The notes under the pieces: generated by a model
The model's database searches: none
The model's input: only the letters and a program-made list of their open reading frames with translations
What the model was told of the DNA's origin: nothing
Shown: positions 7,976 through 17,897 of the stretch, piece by piece
Numbering within the stretch: the stretch's first letter is position 1
Layout of the letters: every line of letters begins with the position of its first letter
Assembly: GCF_010078385.1 (NCBI RefSeq)
Contig: NZ_SIJC01000001.1
Location: 248,001-312,000, forward strand
Direction of reading: 5' to 3'
From: Chengkuizengella sediminis
GTDB lineage: Bacteria > Bacillota > Bacilli > Paenibacillales > KCTC-33759
DNA length: 64,000 nt
Position numbers and translations under genes: made by a program

Positions 7976-9355
7976 TTATGCGGTCACATCAAATCCTCTA
8001 CCACTAATTTTCGTTAAACTTTCATTTAACATATCTATCTCCAAATCTTCATTTAAAAAATTGTCGTATTTATCAGAGCTCTGATCTTGTTGTTTATATT
8101 GCTGTGAAAACTGCTGGTTTGTCTCACCCTGAAACAACTGTGAAGATGAAGTAGAATCCATTTGAACCACTTCGACTTTATCAACCTGAATACCAAGATT
8201 TTGTAGAGCCAATCTTAATTGAGGCAACTGACTTTCAATCATCTCTTTTCCTATCAATTTATCTGCCATAAACTGAGTAACTAACTGTCCATTTTCCAGT
8301 TTCATATGAACATCTACTTGACCTAATTGCTGAGGAATTAATGAAATTCTAGCTTCAGCTATACCATTAAATTGAGAAAACCTTATGGTTTTAAATACAA
8401 ATTGACTCATCTCTTGTGTAAACTTTTGTGCTTCAATTGGTAGTTTTACTACTTCTGCATTTGTGGATTGGATCACATCATTATTAAAAACAGTACCAAT
8501 ATTATGATTTCCCAGTGGCTGTATTACCCCTTCATCAGGTATGGCATTTGTTTGATATATGATTTGATTCATTAAAGAAATTGGTTGTTCTAACCTTCCA
8601 AATGAAGTCTGTTCATTTGGAAAAGATGATTTAAAATACTCAGATGAATTTGATTGATAAACTTTTAATGTTTTCTGCAATATATTTAACAATTCTTGAT
8701 CTGTCAAAACATCCATGGATTCAAGATCTGTAACCGTTGTTTTTGATATAACGTTAAACAACTGAATAAATTGCAAAGATGATTTTTTATCGGTGTCATT
8801 TATTAGCTTATTCATTAATTCCAATGTTTCAGGTGAAATATCTAATAAATCAATTAAATTTAATTTAGCACTACTATTTTTTTTAGGTTGCATATTATGT
8901 AAAGGATCTGCAAGATTTTTAAGTTCAAGCGGAGAGTCTCCATATTTATCTGCCATATTCCCTTGCAGAGAAAGAGGCTCCTCAACTAGTTGACTTAACT
9001 GATTTAATAGTGCAATTACCGTCAAAAACGATTGTTTAGAATCAGAATCTTCTAACCACTGCTCAATTATCTTAATGTTCGCTTCCTCGTCACTACTCTC
9101 AGCATCAATCAATTGATTAAGACTAGATAAATCGAGGGACAGCAATTCTGAAAAGATAGATTGCAATAGCTCATCCATAGGAATAGCTTCTAAATTTATT
9201 AAACCTTCTTCTTGTGTTTGGTTTACTTCATTTAAAGCGGTCAATGTTGCCATAAAACCAACATTTGATGTGTTCGTTGTTACATTTGAAGAACTATTTA
9301 ATATAGAACGATTTGAATTATTGCTTAAATGATGTATCAAAGGCGTCTGCATCAT
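7976..9355 (-). CDS. fliK: Flagellar hook-length control protein FliK
   Basis: 459 residues. The long N-terminal part is low-complexity and rich in Asn, Ser and Leu. The C-terminal domain (about residues 320-410) has the Flg_hook pattern, with ARISLIPQQLGQVDVHMKLE and LRLALQNLGIQVDKVEV. FliK measures the hook and triggers the export substrate switch through FlhB. The ATG at 9355 is six bases after AGGAGGTG. A second FliK-like protein is encoded at 30519-32159. Confidence 0.9.
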   Translation of the reverse strand: MMQTPLIHHLSNNSNRSILNSSSNVTTNTSNVGFMATLTALNEVNQTQEEGLINLEAIPMDELLQSIFSELLSLDLSSLNQLIDAESSDEEANIKIIEQWLEDSDSKQSFLTVIALLNQLSQLVEEPLSLQGNMADKYGDSPLELKNLADPLHNMQPKKNSSAKLNLIDLLDISPETLELMNKLINDTDKKSSLQFIQLFNVISKTTVTDLESMDVLTDQELLNILQKTLKVYQSNSSEYFKSSFPNEQTSFGRLEQPISLMNQIIYQTNAIPDEGVIQPLGNHNIGTVFNNDVIQSTNAEVVKLPIEAQKFTQEMSQFVFKTIRFSQFNGIAEARISLIPQQLGQVDVHMKLENGQLVTQFMADKLIGKEMIESQLPQLRLALQNLGIQVDKVEVVQMDSTSSSQLFQGETNQQFSQQYKQQDQSSDKYDNFLNEDLEIDMLNESLTKISGRGFDVTA

Positions 9356-9391
9356 GTATCTCACCTCCTTTCAATTAAAGTATGAATAAAC

Positions 9392-10291
9392 TTATGGTTT
9401 TTCTTTTGCTAATAAAGTTAAAAATTCTGCAGCATCTGCTTCAGATGTTTCTGAAATAACTTGTATAATATTGGAACGAAGTCCTGTATCTGTCTCACGT
9501 AATATATCTAAAACTAACTCTTGATTCTGCTTTTTCATTTCTAATAATATAGAAGCCGCATTTTCTGGAACCATCGTTGAGATCGTTAAACTTAATTCTT
9601 CACTTGTTAAAGGCTCATCTTTTCGTTTTCTATTTTCCATCTCTTTCAACCTTGCTTGTAAAGCAGCAATTTGTTGATCTTTAACTGAAACGGTATCCTT
9701 CAAAAGAATGGATGCTTCAGCAGCCATTTCCGGATTCATTTTTTCTAAGATTTTAACCTGATTATCTTTATTCATTACATTTAACATTAGCACTGTTTCA
9801 CTCATCGTTAAGTTTTCAAATAGGGATGCAGCCTTACTTGGTATCATATCCGCATATATTTTAGATGTTTCTTTAATTTTTGCATCATATTCATCCAGAG
9901 TTATTTTATCAATTAATTGATCTTCCAATAAATCGATTTTTGCATGTAATTCGTTTATTACTTGATCTTTCTCAGCATTTTCTTCTACTTCTTTCACCAA
10001 TTTAGTTTGTACTTTATCTAATTCTAGTTCTATAGACTGTATTAATATTTCATTTTTTTCCTCGTCTGACATTGCTGTAACCTCAATATCTGATTCTTCG
10101 ACATCTGGTACTAGGGTTTTTACATATGGAATTTTATTGCCGGCTTTTAAAACCATATTTAGCACACTGAAGTCATATATCGAAAGTAATACAAAAATAA
10201 GTATGGTGGTAAAAATAACAGGTATCAAAAACCAGTAAAATACTTTTGAAAACAAACTCATAGATGATCCTTCTATTTTTATATCATCCAC
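9392..10291 (-). CDS. ylxF: YlxF-like protein with MgtE N-terminal domain
   Basis: 299 residues. One N-terminal membrane helix (about residues 15-38) is followed by a coiled coil (about 70-150), then a helical domain resembling the MgtE N-terminal or MotE repeat, with MIPSKAASLFENLTMSETVLMLNVM and MVPENAASILLEMKKQ. The gene is the equivalent of B. subtilis ylxF, between fliJ and fliK. Its function in the flagellum is not firmly known. The GTG start has GGAGGG six bases upstream. Confidence 0.85.
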   Translation of the reverse strand: MDDIKIEGSSMSLFSKVFYWFLIPVIFTTILIFVLLSIYDFSVLNMVLKAGNKIPYVKTLVPDVEESDIEVTAMSDEEKNEILIQSIELELDKVQTKLVKEVEENAEKDQVINELHAKIDLLEDQLIDKITLDEYDAKIKETSKIYADMIPSKAASLFENLTMSETVLMLNVMNKDNQVKILEKMNPEMAAEASILLKDTVSVKDQQIAALQARLKEMENRKRKDEPLTSEELSLTISTMVPENAASILLEMKKQNQELVLDILRETDTGLRSNIIQVISETSEADAAEFLTLLAKEKP

Positions 10292-10331
10292 CTATAACCC
10301 TCCTATCATATATGCTGTTTCTAGCTGATAT

Positions 10332-10769
10332 TTATCTTTGAACACGTATTGCAATTTCATCTAGCTCCATCGTTTCCTTTTTTGAATTTTTTTCCATATG
10401 TGCTGTATATGATTTTTCTCTTGCATTCACCCAGACTTTTTCATCTATCAATTGTCTCTTCAAACCATCTTTGCTATTACTCACAGCCACTTCGGCATTT
10501 TTCAAACCCTCATGTTGTTTTTGTATATGATGATTTAATAACAAGATGTAGCTGGACATATTTTGCAACTCTGAAATAGGGGTTTTATCTTTGAATGTAG
10601 AATATAGTTCCTGATATTGATTATTTTTTTGATTTTGCAATCTAGACAATTTTTCATTTTCAGAATTTAATTGACTTATTGCTTTAGTTAGCTTCCATTC
10701 CGCTTGTGTTTTCAAATTATTTTTATAGTCAACGATCTTCTGCATTGGGTATTTATAAACCAATATCAT
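10332..10769 (-). CDS. fliJ: Flagellar export chaperone FliJ
   Basis: About 145 residues of nearly uninterrupted coiled coil, typical of FliJ, the central stalk of the export ATPase. Its ATG overlaps the fliI TGA stop by one base. An alternative TTG at 10763 gives MVYKYPMQKIVDYK, which fits the family start better and sits nine bases from AGGAG, so the true start may be two codons inside. It lies between fliI and ylxF as expected. Confidence 0.88.
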   Translation of the reverse strand: MILVYKYPMQKIVDYKNNLKTQAEWKLTKAISQLNSENEKLSRLQNQKNNQYQELYSTFKDKTPISELQNMSSYILLLNHHIQKQHEGLKNAEVAVSNSKDGLKRQLIDEKVWVNAREKSYTAHMEKNSKKETMELDEIAIRVQR

Positions 10770-12103
10770 CAACTCCTACTAAATTGATTTAATAATAATT
10801 GCTTAGCATCTTCAAAAGTAACTCTTTCATCCGTTGATTGTTGCAAATAACCCAATATATCCTGCATATAATTTAATGATTGGTCAATCTCTAAATTTGA
10901 ACCCTTCTGATATGCCCCGATATTAATTAAATCCTCTGATTCAGTATAAACAGACAACAGACGTTTTAAGTGATCTGCGGATAGTTGCTGATCTTTAGAC
11001 ACGATCTCTTTCATTACACGACTTACACTGGATAATACATTGATCGCAGGGTAGTGACCTTTATTTGCTAAATTTCGATCCAATACAATGTGACCATCCA
11101 AGATCCCTCGTACTGTATCTGCAACAGGTTCGTTCATGTCATCCCCATCTACTAATACAGTATAAAAAGCTGTAATGGAACCTTTTGAGCTTGTACCAGC
11201 ACGCTCAAGCAGTTTAGGAAGATTTGCAAATACTGAAGGAGTATATCCTCTTGTCGTAGGTGGTTCGCCTACTGCTAATCCAACCTCTCTTAATGCCATT
11301 GCATAACGGGTTACTGAATCCATCATTAACATGACGTTCAAACCACGATCTCTAAAATACTCGGCAATTGTAGTTGCTATAAGCGCACCCTTCATACGTA
11401 CTAAGGCTGGCTGATCCGAAGTGGCTACGATAACAACTGATTTAGCTAGCCCTTCTGGACCAAGATCTCTTTCAATAAAATCCATTACTTCTCTACCACG
11501 TTCTCCTATTAAAGCTATTACATTGATATCAGCAGAAGTATTTCTAGCAATCATTCCTAGAATCGTGCTTTTCCCAATACCTGATCCTGCAAATATACCT
11601 ACCCTCTGCCCCTTTCCTACAGTGAGCAGCCCATCTATGCTTCGAATGCCAACACTAATTGGTTCTGTAATTCTTGGTCTGCTCAATGGATTATTAGGTA
11701 AGTTATTTGTGTTATACGACGTCATATTAGAAGGAAGTTTAGAACCATCTAATGGTTCTCCAAGCCCATTTAATACTTTTCCTAATAATTCATGACCTAC
11801 TTTAACATTTAGAGGTTTACCTAGACTAACCACATCACAGCCAGGTCCTATTGCATTTAGATCACCGATCGGCATCAATATGACTTTATGATTTCGAAAA
11901 CCTACAACTTCAGCTAAGACTGGTTTAATGTGTCGGTCAGGATATATATAACAAACATCTCCAATCTTTGCTTCTGGTCCCTCAGACTCAACAGTTAGAC
12001 CAATAACTTGTGTAACCTTTCCATTAAATCGAACGGTTTCAATATGATTTAGATGCTCAATATATTTCTCTACATTAAGGTTGATTTTATCCATCATGTT
12101 CAT
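10769..12103 (-). CDS. fliI: Flagellar export ATPase FliI
   Basis: About 444 residues, homologous to F1-ATPase beta subunits. The Walker A motif GIFAGSGIGKST is near residue 172, Walker B lies in the VMLMMDSVTRYA segment, and GEPPTTRGYTPSVFANLPKLLERAG is conserved. FliI forms the hexameric ATPase under the export gate with FliH and FliJ. The start is ambiguous (GTG 12106, ATG 12103 or ATG 12094) because all have weak ribosome sites within the fliH end. Confidence 0.96.
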   Translation of the reverse strand: MNMMDKINLNVEKYIEHLNHIETVRFNGKVTQVIGLTVESEGPEAKIGDVCYIYPDRHIKPVLAEVVGFRNHKVILMPIGDLNAIGPGCDVVSLGKPLNVKVGHELLGKVLNGLGEPLDGSKLPSNMTSYNTNNLPNNPLSRPRITEPISVGIRSIDGLLTVGKGQRVGIFAGSGIGKSTILGMIARNTSADINVIALIGERGREVMDFIERDLGPEGLAKSVVIVATSDQPALVRMKGALIATTIAEYFRDRGLNVMLMMDSVTRYAMALREVGLAVGEPPTTRGYTPSVFANLPKLLERAGTSSKGSITAFYTVLVDGDDMNEPVADTVRGILDGHIVLDRNLANKGHYPAINVLSSVSRVMKEIVSKDQQLSADHLKRLLSVYTESEDLINIGAYQKGSNLEIDQSLNYMQDILGYLQQSTDERVTFEDAKQLLLNQFSRS

Positions 12104-12911
12104 CACGTTTTCTTGTTATTTCATTCAACTGATTTTTAATTTCTGATAGTTGTGTATCTATCTTAGCGTCAATACTTCCAAATGAAGAATGAACAACACA
12201 GTCAAAACCACTTAAACTAGCGTCAGGGACTATTTGCAATTCAGCCTGTGGATCTAATGATAGGAGTAGTTCTTCTTTTGCATCTTTTATGTATTTGTAC
12301 TGATCTGGTGCAACACAACACTTTATAATCCCTTCTTCATTTCTTCTCGTTAAAACTTTACTAATCATTTGAATGACTGTTTCTTTAGAATCATGAAGTT
12401 CTTTATGTATCACCTTTTCAGCTATGGCGCAACTCAAATCGACCAGAAATGGCTCTGCTTCTTGAATAATTTTCTCTTTCTCTTTGTAAGCTGTATTAAC
12501 AATAGAACTTGCTTCGTTGATCAAATCAGAATATTGTTGTTTTACTTGTTCTACTGCATGTTCAGTACCTTCTTTAATACCCTGCTCAACTGCTTTTGCT
12601 TTTGTTTCTTGAACAATATCTTCATCCTTTTCTCTTTTCTCAGACCACCATAACTTGATTTCATTTTCAGCCTCTGCTTTTATAGCAGCAACCTCAGTTT
12701 TTGCTTTTTCTATTTGTTCACTTGCTATCGCTTGTGCTTCTTTCAATATCTCATCTCTTATGGACAAGATCTCAGCATCTTCCTCAATATTTTGTTCCGT
12801 TTCCTCAATTTGAGTTAAGTCCTCTTTGTATGTAATTGATAATTTTAACTTTTTTTTGTCTTCTAAAGATATATAGTTAGTAGATTTAATGAGATTAGAC
12901 AATGATATCAT
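12087..12911 (-). CDS. fliH: Flagellar export ATPase regulator FliH
   Basis: 274 residues from the ATG at 12911, which overlaps the end of fliG by 17 bases and has an AAGAGGT-like ribosome site. The middle is a long charged coiled coil (about residues 45-160), and the C-terminal part (IAEKVIHKELHDSKETVIQMI) resembles FliH and the V/F-type ATPase stator. FliH holds and inhibits FliI and links it to the C-ring. The next upstream in-frame start lies deeper inside fliG and is rejected. Confidence 0.9.
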   Translation of the reverse strand: MISLSNLIKSTNYISLEDKKKLKLSITYKEDLTQIEETEQNIEEDAEILSIRDEILKEAQAIASEQIEKAKTEVAAIKAEAENEIKLWWSEKREKDEDIVQETKAKAVEQGIKEGTEHAVEQVKQQYSDLINEASSIVNTAYKEKEKIIQEAEPFLVDLSCAIAEKVIHKELHDSKETVIQMISKVLTRRNEEGIIKCCVAPDQYKYIKDAKEELLLSLDPQAELQIVPDASLSGFDCVVHSSFGSIDAKIDTQLSEIKNQLNEITRKRDEHDG

Positions 12912-13902
12912 CTCCCAAACCTCTTGAAATAACGATATCTCCCGTTTCTTCAAGTCGACGAATGACCGATACAATTCGAGTTTGTGCTTCTTCTACATCA
13001 CGCAATCGAACTGGACCCATAAATTCCATTTCTTCTTTATAGGTTTCAACCATTCTACCTGACATGTTTTTGAAAATTACATCTCGTACTTCTTCACTTG
13101 ATACTTTCAATGAAAGTTGTAAATCATGATTATCTAAATCACGGATGATCCGTTGAATAGATCGATTGTCCAGATTCACGATGTCCTCAAATACAAACAT
13201 GCGTTTTTTGATTTCTTCTGAGAGGACTGGGTCTTGAATTTCCATTGATTCTAAAATAGTACGCTCAGTTGCACGGTCAACACCGTTTAAAATTTGAACG
13301 ATAACATCAATACCTCCTGATGAAGTATAATCTTCACTCACTGTAGCAGATAGTTTCTGTTCAAGAATTCGTTCTACTTGCCTAATTACCTCAGGAGTAG
13401 TACTTTGCATCGTTGCAATTCTTCTAGCTATATCAGCCTGTTTATCTTGAGGAAGTGAAGATAAAATTACTGATGCTTTCTCAAAATCGAGGTGTGACAG
13501 TACTAGAGCTATCGTTTGAGAATTTTCATTTTGAATAAAGTTAAGTATTTGTGCCGGTTCTGCTTTTCTTGCAAAGTCAAAAGGTCTCACTTGCAGTGTT
13601 GACGTTAAGCGATGCAAAATATCAACTGCTTTCTGATGACCTAATGCTTTTTCTAATATATCTTTAGCATAACTAATTCCACCTTGAGAAATATAATCTT
13701 GAGCAATACAAATTTGATAAAACTCACTCATAATATTCTCTTTTTCAATACTGTTCACTTTTCTTACATTTGCAATTTCCAATGTTAACTGTTCAATTTC
13801 TTCTTCTTTTAGATGTTTAAAAACTTCCGCAGATGTTTCAGTTCCTAAAGAGATTAAAAGAATGGCAGCTTTTTGTCTTCCTGATAACAGTGCCTTAGCC
13901 AT
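12895..13902 (-). CDS. fliG: Flagellar motor switch protein FliG
   Basis: 335 residues, the usual FliG length. The N-terminal LLSGRQKAAILLISLG, the middle EHPQ-equivalent region and the C-terminal motor helix (FVFEDIVNLDNRSIQRIIRD) with its charged residues are all recognisable. FliG attaches the C-ring to FliF and contacts the stators to generate torque. It starts 15 bases after fliF and overlaps fliH. Confidence 0.97.
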   Translation of the reverse strand: MAKALLSGRQKAAILLISLGTETSAEVFKHLKEEEIEQLTLEIANVRKVNSIEKENIMSEFYQICIAQDYISQGGISYAKDILEKALGHQKAVDILHRLTSTLQVRPFDFARKAEPAQILNFIQNENSQTIALVLSHLDFEKASVILSSLPQDKQADIARRIATMQSTTPEVIRQVERILEQKLSATVSEDYTSSGGIDVIVQILNGVDRATERTILESMEIQDPVLSEEIKKRMFVFEDIVNLDNRSIQRIIRDLDNHDLQLSLKVSSEEVRDVIFKNMSGRMVETYKEEMEFMGPVRLRDVEEAQTRIVSVIRRLEETGDIVISRGLGDDIIV

Positions 13903-13916
13903 AATATATCCTCCTT

Positions 13917-15545
13917 CTACTCATCTGCTAACCAAGTCCGTAATATTTTTACAAATTCATCTGGTTTACTTTTTGCTAAATGTTCTAATTGTCTTTTCAC
14001 TTCATCATCTACAGCCTTAGTAGGAATTTCCAAGTTAGGAAGATCATTCTCAGAAGTATAAGCAAATTCTTCTTGTTCATATAGATTTTCACGTTGTTTT
14101 CTTCTAAATGCTACAAATGCTCCACCAGCTACTAATGCTAAAGCTACAGCACCACCAAACATTCCAAGTCTTTCTGGATCACGCCACCAAGGAGTTTCAT
14201 TACCTAAATTCCCTCCACCATCGGTAGGATGTGAGAGCACTGTTACTTTTTTTGTGATTTGATCTTCAGTGAACTGTTTCCCACTATCTGCCAAAGAAGC
14301 AGATACAATATTCACTAATAGATTTTCAACTTCTTCTGTTAAATCTTCTATCGCAATCATTTGATCTTCATTATCAGGATCAACACTACTTAAAGAAGGT
14401 ATACTTACAGAAATCGTTAAATCTTGGACTATATATGGACTTTTAATGATAGAGCTTGTGATCTCATCAATTTCATAATTGATTCTACTTTCACTCTCTT
14501 CCTCACTAGTCACACCATTATTATCAGTAGCAACATAGTTAGGGATATCGTTATCACCTGTTCCGGTTATACCACCTGAAGGATTATCCTCACCTGTATA
14601 TGATTTTTGAATTTCCTCTATACTTCTTACAATCCCCTTCTGATCATCATCATCAAAAGGCTCAAATCTTATTTCTTGAGTATTAACTTGATCAAAATTT
14701 AATGTAGAGAATACATTTACTGCGATATGTTCATCTCCAATAAAGATTTGTTTCAAGAAATTTTGAACATTTCTCTGAATTTCTAACTCATACTGTTTTT
14801 TGATTTGCATCTGTTGTACTGCAACACCTGTTTGAATACCACTGCTCGTATCTGTTCTAGATGAAGGAAGTAATTCACCCGTTAAATCAGATGAAATCGT
14901 TATATTCTCCATAGGTAAGTCTCTGACACTTGTTCTCACTAAATTATATATTGTATCTACTATAGGTTGCTCAATTCTATAATTTCTTTTAAAACTGACG
15001 ATTACCGAAGCATAGGATTGGTCTTCTGTACCTGAAGGTGAGATAAATACACTTTCCTCCGGTAGATTCAAGACCACCTTTGACCAATTAACACCTTCAA
15101 TGGCATTAATCAATTGCTCAATCTCCCCTGCTCGAGCATCGGTATTTAATATTTCAAATTGATTTTCTGTTATGCCACCAAAAGTAGACATATTTTCTTT
15201 GAATATATCAAAACCCTGGGAACCATCAACAATTAAATCCTGTGAAGCTACAGCTAATTTTACGTCAGTTAAATATGTACTTGGTATACCTACACTTTTT
15301 AGATCATTTGAAAATTGATATGGTATGTTGTTTGAATTTAAATATTCTTGAATTGACGCTGCATCTGCAGGTGTCAATTCAGTGTATGCCAATGAATATT
15401 CTGTTTTAGATAAGTTAAAAATAACGATTGCTATTATCAGTAGTGTTACGAGGAAAAGGATTCCCATCATTATCTTTTGTTTTAAACTTATCTGTTTCCA
15501 AAATTGAAGTACTTTCCCCCAATAACGACTAATTGTTTCGTTCAC
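13917..15545 (-). CDS. fliF: Flagellar MS-ring protein FliF
   Basis: 542 residues with two membrane helices (about residues 26-46 and 452-472) flanking a large extracytoplasmic region of ring-building repeats, and a C-terminal FliG-binding tail (PDEFVKILRTWLADE). Motifs such as RLMENITISSDLTGELL-like and VNVFSTLNFDQV are FliF features. FliF forms the membrane ring that starts basal-body assembly. It lies between fliE and fliG. Confidence 0.96.
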   Translation of the reverse strand: MNETISRYWGKVLQFWKQISLKQKIMMGILFLVTLLIIAIVIFNLSKTEYSLAYTELTPADAASIQEYLNSNNIPYQFSNDLKSVGIPSTYLTDVKLAVASQDLIVDGSQGFDIFKENMSTFGGITENQFEILNTDARAGEIEQLINAIEGVNWSKVVLNLPEESVFISPSGTEDQSYASVIVSFKRNYRIEQPIVDTIYNLVRTSVRDLPMENITISSDLTGELLPSSRTDTSSGIQTGVAVQQMQIKKQYELEIQRNVQNFLKQIFIGDEHIAVNVFSTLNFDQVNTQEIRFEPFDDDDQKGIVRSIEEIQKSYTGEDNPSGGITGTGDNDIPNYVATDNNGVTSEEESESRINYEIDEITSSIIKSPYIVQDLTISVSIPSLSSVDPDNEDQMIAIEDLTEEVENLLVNIVSASLADSGKQFTEDQITKKVTVLSHPTDGGGNLGNETPWWRDPERLGMFGGAVALALVAGGAFVAFRRKQRENLYEQEEFAYTSENDLPNLEIPTKAVDDEVKRQLEHLAKSKPDEFVKILRTWLADE

Positions 15546-15586
15546 CTTGTCACCTCACAAATATCAATAACCATTCGCTAAGTTGT

Positions 15587-15907
15587 TTAAATTTGCATTC
15601 TCATTATTTCTTGATATGCTTCTACTACTTTGTTTCGTACCTCAACTGTTAACTCCAAACTTAAAGAAGCCTTTTGAGAAGCAATTAATAATTCATGAGG
15701 ATCAACATTTCCACCTTGAATAAATTGAGAATTCAACTGACTTACCGTTTTTTCTTCTAGATTCATATCATGAATTGCATTATTGAGAAAACTGCTAAAC
15801 TGCTTACTTAGGTCGGTTCCACTTATATTTTGTTGATTTTTTATACCAGTTCCATTGAATTCCATGGGCTGTTGGGATACCTTATTAATCACTGTTTCTT
15901 CCCCCAT
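15587..15907 (-). CDS. fliE: Flagellar hook-basal body protein FliE
   Basis: 106 residues. The C-terminal half has the conserved FliE sequence with DPHELLIASQKASLSLELTVEVRNK and VEAYQEIMRMQI. FliE joins the MS ring and export gate to the rod and is the first rod protein exported. The N-terminal half is variable and Asn/Gln-rich. It lies between flgC and fliF as in other Bacillales. Confidence 0.95.
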   Translation of the reverse strand: MGEETVINKVSQQPMEFNGTGIKNQQNISGTDLSKQFSSFLNNAIHDMNLEEKTVSQLNSQFIQGGNVDPHELLIASQKASLSLELTVEVRNKVVEAYQEIMRMQI

Positions 15908-15977
15908 ATTTAACTTTATTTAAATACTAACCGATAATAATAAAGTAAAGAAAAACTACTTTATTAAGTTTCTCGAT

Positions 15978-16430
15978 TTATCTACCTATTTCTAATGCTT
16001 TCATAAACATTGATTTTGATGCATTTAATGCTGTTACATTTGCTTCATAGGAACGTGTAGCCGAAATCATATCTACCATTTCCTTCAGTATATCTACATT
16101 CGGCATGTATACAAATCCTTCTTCATTTGCGTCAGGATGTGTTGGTTGATATATTCGCTTAAATGGAGACTGATCTTCAACTATTTGAGTAACTTTAACT
16201 CCATTCCCAACAGAGTTGCTGTTTAATTTAGATTGAAACACCTTATCAAATGAAGGTGGATCATTGGCTTCTGTAACGACTACTTTTCTTTGATATGGAA
16301 CCCATTCTCCCTCAACCAACTTACCTCTTGTCGTTTCAGCATTAGCTATATTGGAAGAAATAATGTCCATTCTTAATCGTTGTGCTGTCAATGCTGAGGA
16401 GCTAATATTAAAGCTATTTGTCAAATTCAC
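15978..16430 (-). CDS. flgC: Flagellar basal-body rod protein FlgC
   Basis: 150 residues with the rod-family N-terminus (NISSSALTAQRLRMDIISSNIANAETT) and the C-terminal motif VDMISATRSYEANVTALN followed by KSMFMKALEIGR. FlgC is a proximal rod subunit. Its first base overlaps the last base of the flgB stop, a coupled pair. Confidence 0.96.
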   Translation of the reverse strand: MNLTNSFNISSSALTAQRLRMDIISSNIANAETTRGKLVEGEWVPYQRKVVVTEANDPPSFDKVFQSKLNSNSVGNGVKVTQIVEDQSPFKRIYQPTHPDANEEGFVYMPNVDILKEMVDMISATRSYEANVTALNASKSMFMKALEIGR

Positions 16431-16837
16431 TAAGCTCTACCTCCTATCGCTAAGCGTTTTTGTTTAATTTCATGATTCAACTGTTGAATAAACAAGTTAT
16501 ATCTCAATTGATTTTCAGCTAATAAAGCCATTTCGTATTCAATATCAACATTGTTATTATTGTTATTAAATATAGAGTTATCATCTCTTACTACCTTTGG
16601 TTCAATTGTCGTTTGTTCATTACCAATAGCAAAATGTTTACTGTGAGTTCTAGCACCTTCAAATTTTGTATTTTTATTCATTTCCTTTTGTAATAATGAT
16701 TCAAATTGAACATCAGACCTTTTAAAAAAGGGCGTGTCTACATTTGAAATATTATTTGTGATCACATTCTGTTTTAATGTGGATGCATCTACTGAACGCT
16801 CCAACAATTTGAAGGATTGATTTACTAATAATTCCAA
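16430..16837 (-). CDS. flgB: Flagellar basal-body rod protein FlgB
   Basis: 135 residues with the rod-family N-terminus (LKQNVITNNISNVDTPFFKRSDVQF) and a C-terminal helix starting NNNNVDIEYEMALLAENQLRYN. FlgB is the first rod subunit and is the first gene of the fla/che operon here. The start is TTG at 16837 with AAGGCGG about nine bases upstream. The promoter region lies between this gene and codY. Confidence 0.94.
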   Translation of the reverse strand: MELLVNQSFKLLERSVDASTLKQNVITNNISNVDTPFFKRSDVQFESLLQKEMNKNTKFEGARTHSKHFAIGNEQTTIEPKVVRDDNSIFNNNNNNVDIEYEMALLAENQLRYNLFIQQLNHEIKQKRLAIGGRA

Positions 16838-16990
16838 TGTAACAACCGCCTTAACATATAGTGTTTATAATGATAAACTATTCAACAAATATCGATAATA
16901 TCCCTTTATTTTTCGACAAAATAAACAAAAAAAATATCATTTATTATCGAATAAGCTATACTCTATAATTTAATCCTGCAAAAAAACTTA
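16838..16990 (-). promoter_or_regulatory. AT-rich upstream region of the fla/che operon
   Basis: This stretch between the codY terminator and flgB must hold the fla/che promoter. It is very AT-rich. A possible sigma-A type pair is TTGCAG with TATAGC 15 bases downstream on the minus strand (about 16948-16975), which is a short spacer. An ATCGATAT near 16891-16898 resembles the sigma-D -10 box (GCCGATAT), but no TAAA lies at the right distance. No clear CodY box was seen. The exact promoter is not resolved. Confidence 0.4.
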
Positions 16991-16999
16991 CACAATAAG

Positions 17000-17033
17000 G
17001 AAAAAGTCCTATTTTTGAAATAAGGACTTTTTC
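17000..17033 (-). terminator. Terminator after codY
   Basis: GAAAAAGTCC pairs with GGACTTTTTC around an AT-rich loop, and the stem is U-rich at both ends. It lies about 60 bases past the codY stop and before the fla/che promoter region, so codY and the flagellar operon are separately transcribed. Confidence 0.75.
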
Positions 17034-17093
17034 AGAATGAACCTATTCTTAATTATTTATAAAAATTGGATAAGTATAAATAACACTATTTTT

Positions 17094-17870
17094 TTAATGT
17101 GCGTTAACAATTGTTTCAGGTAATTGCTCATTTAATATTTTAATGTAAGTCCCTTTCATTCCAAGAGATCTTGTCTCAACCACACCCGCACTTTCTAATT
17201 TTCGGAGAGCATTCACTATAACAGACCTTGTTATACCAACACGGTCTGCAATTTTACTAGCGACTAATAAACCCTCATATCCATCCAGTTCGTTAAAAAT
17301 ATATTCAACAGCCTCAGATTCACTATAGGAAAGTGAACTAACCGCAATTTGAACGGAAGCTTTACTTCTTGCTTCTTTTTCAATTTCTGTGGATCTTTCC
17401 CTCAAAATTTCCATTCCTATAATAGTAGATCCATATTCTGCAAGAATTAGATCGTCATCATCGAACTTTTCTCCCATTCTTGTTAATACTAAAGTCCCAA
17501 GTCTGTCTCTGCCTCCAATAATAGGGACAATAGTAATATGAAACCCTTCAAATATACCTGCTAATTTTTGTATCATTGGGTCAGTTGAATTATTGATGTC
17601 GACATTTGTGACCGTTTCATAAATTTTTAAAAACAATTCATTGCAGTCTTGCGTTAGACGATGTTCCTCGTAAACCATTTTATTTAATTCATCTGTTTGA
17701 AAAGGATTGGAAATTGATCTTCCCAATACTTTTCCTTTTCTACTAATAACAAAAATATTTGCATCTATTATTCCATCAAGTACTTCTGACATTTCAGTAA
17801 AGTTCACAGCTTTACCCGCAGCCTTTTGCAATAACTTGTTCAGTTTGCGGGTTTTGCGTATTAGTCTCAT
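17094..17870 (-). CDS. codY: Global regulator CodY
   Basis: 258 residues, the family length. The N-terminal GAF domain (about residues 1-155) binds branched-chain amino acids. The C-terminal winged helix contains [27 protein letters not shown]-type sequence, shown here as [15 protein letters not shown] then [10 protein letters not shown]. CodY represses many genes when GTP and branched-chain amino acids are high, and in B. subtilis it also represses the fla/che promoter next door. It follows hslU by 27 bases. Confidence 0.97.
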   Translation of the reverse strand: MRLIRKTRKLNKLLQKAAGKAVNFTEMSEVLDGIIDANIFVISRKGKVLGRSISNPFQTDELNKMVYEEHRLTQDCNELFLKIYETVTNVDINNSTDPMIQKLAGIFEGFHITIVPIIGGRDRLGTLVLTRMGEKFDDDDLILAEYGSTIIGMEILRERSTEIEKEARSKASVQIAVSSLSYSESEAVEYIFNELDGYEGLLVASKIADRVGITRSVIVNALRKLESAGVVETRSLGMKGTYIKILNEQLPETIVNAH

Positions 17871-17897
17871 CCTGCTATTTCCTCCTAAATTGCTACA

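Noticed and set aside
11421-11795. Plus-strand frame opposite fliI
   Set aside because: Antisense shadow of the conserved ATPase core.
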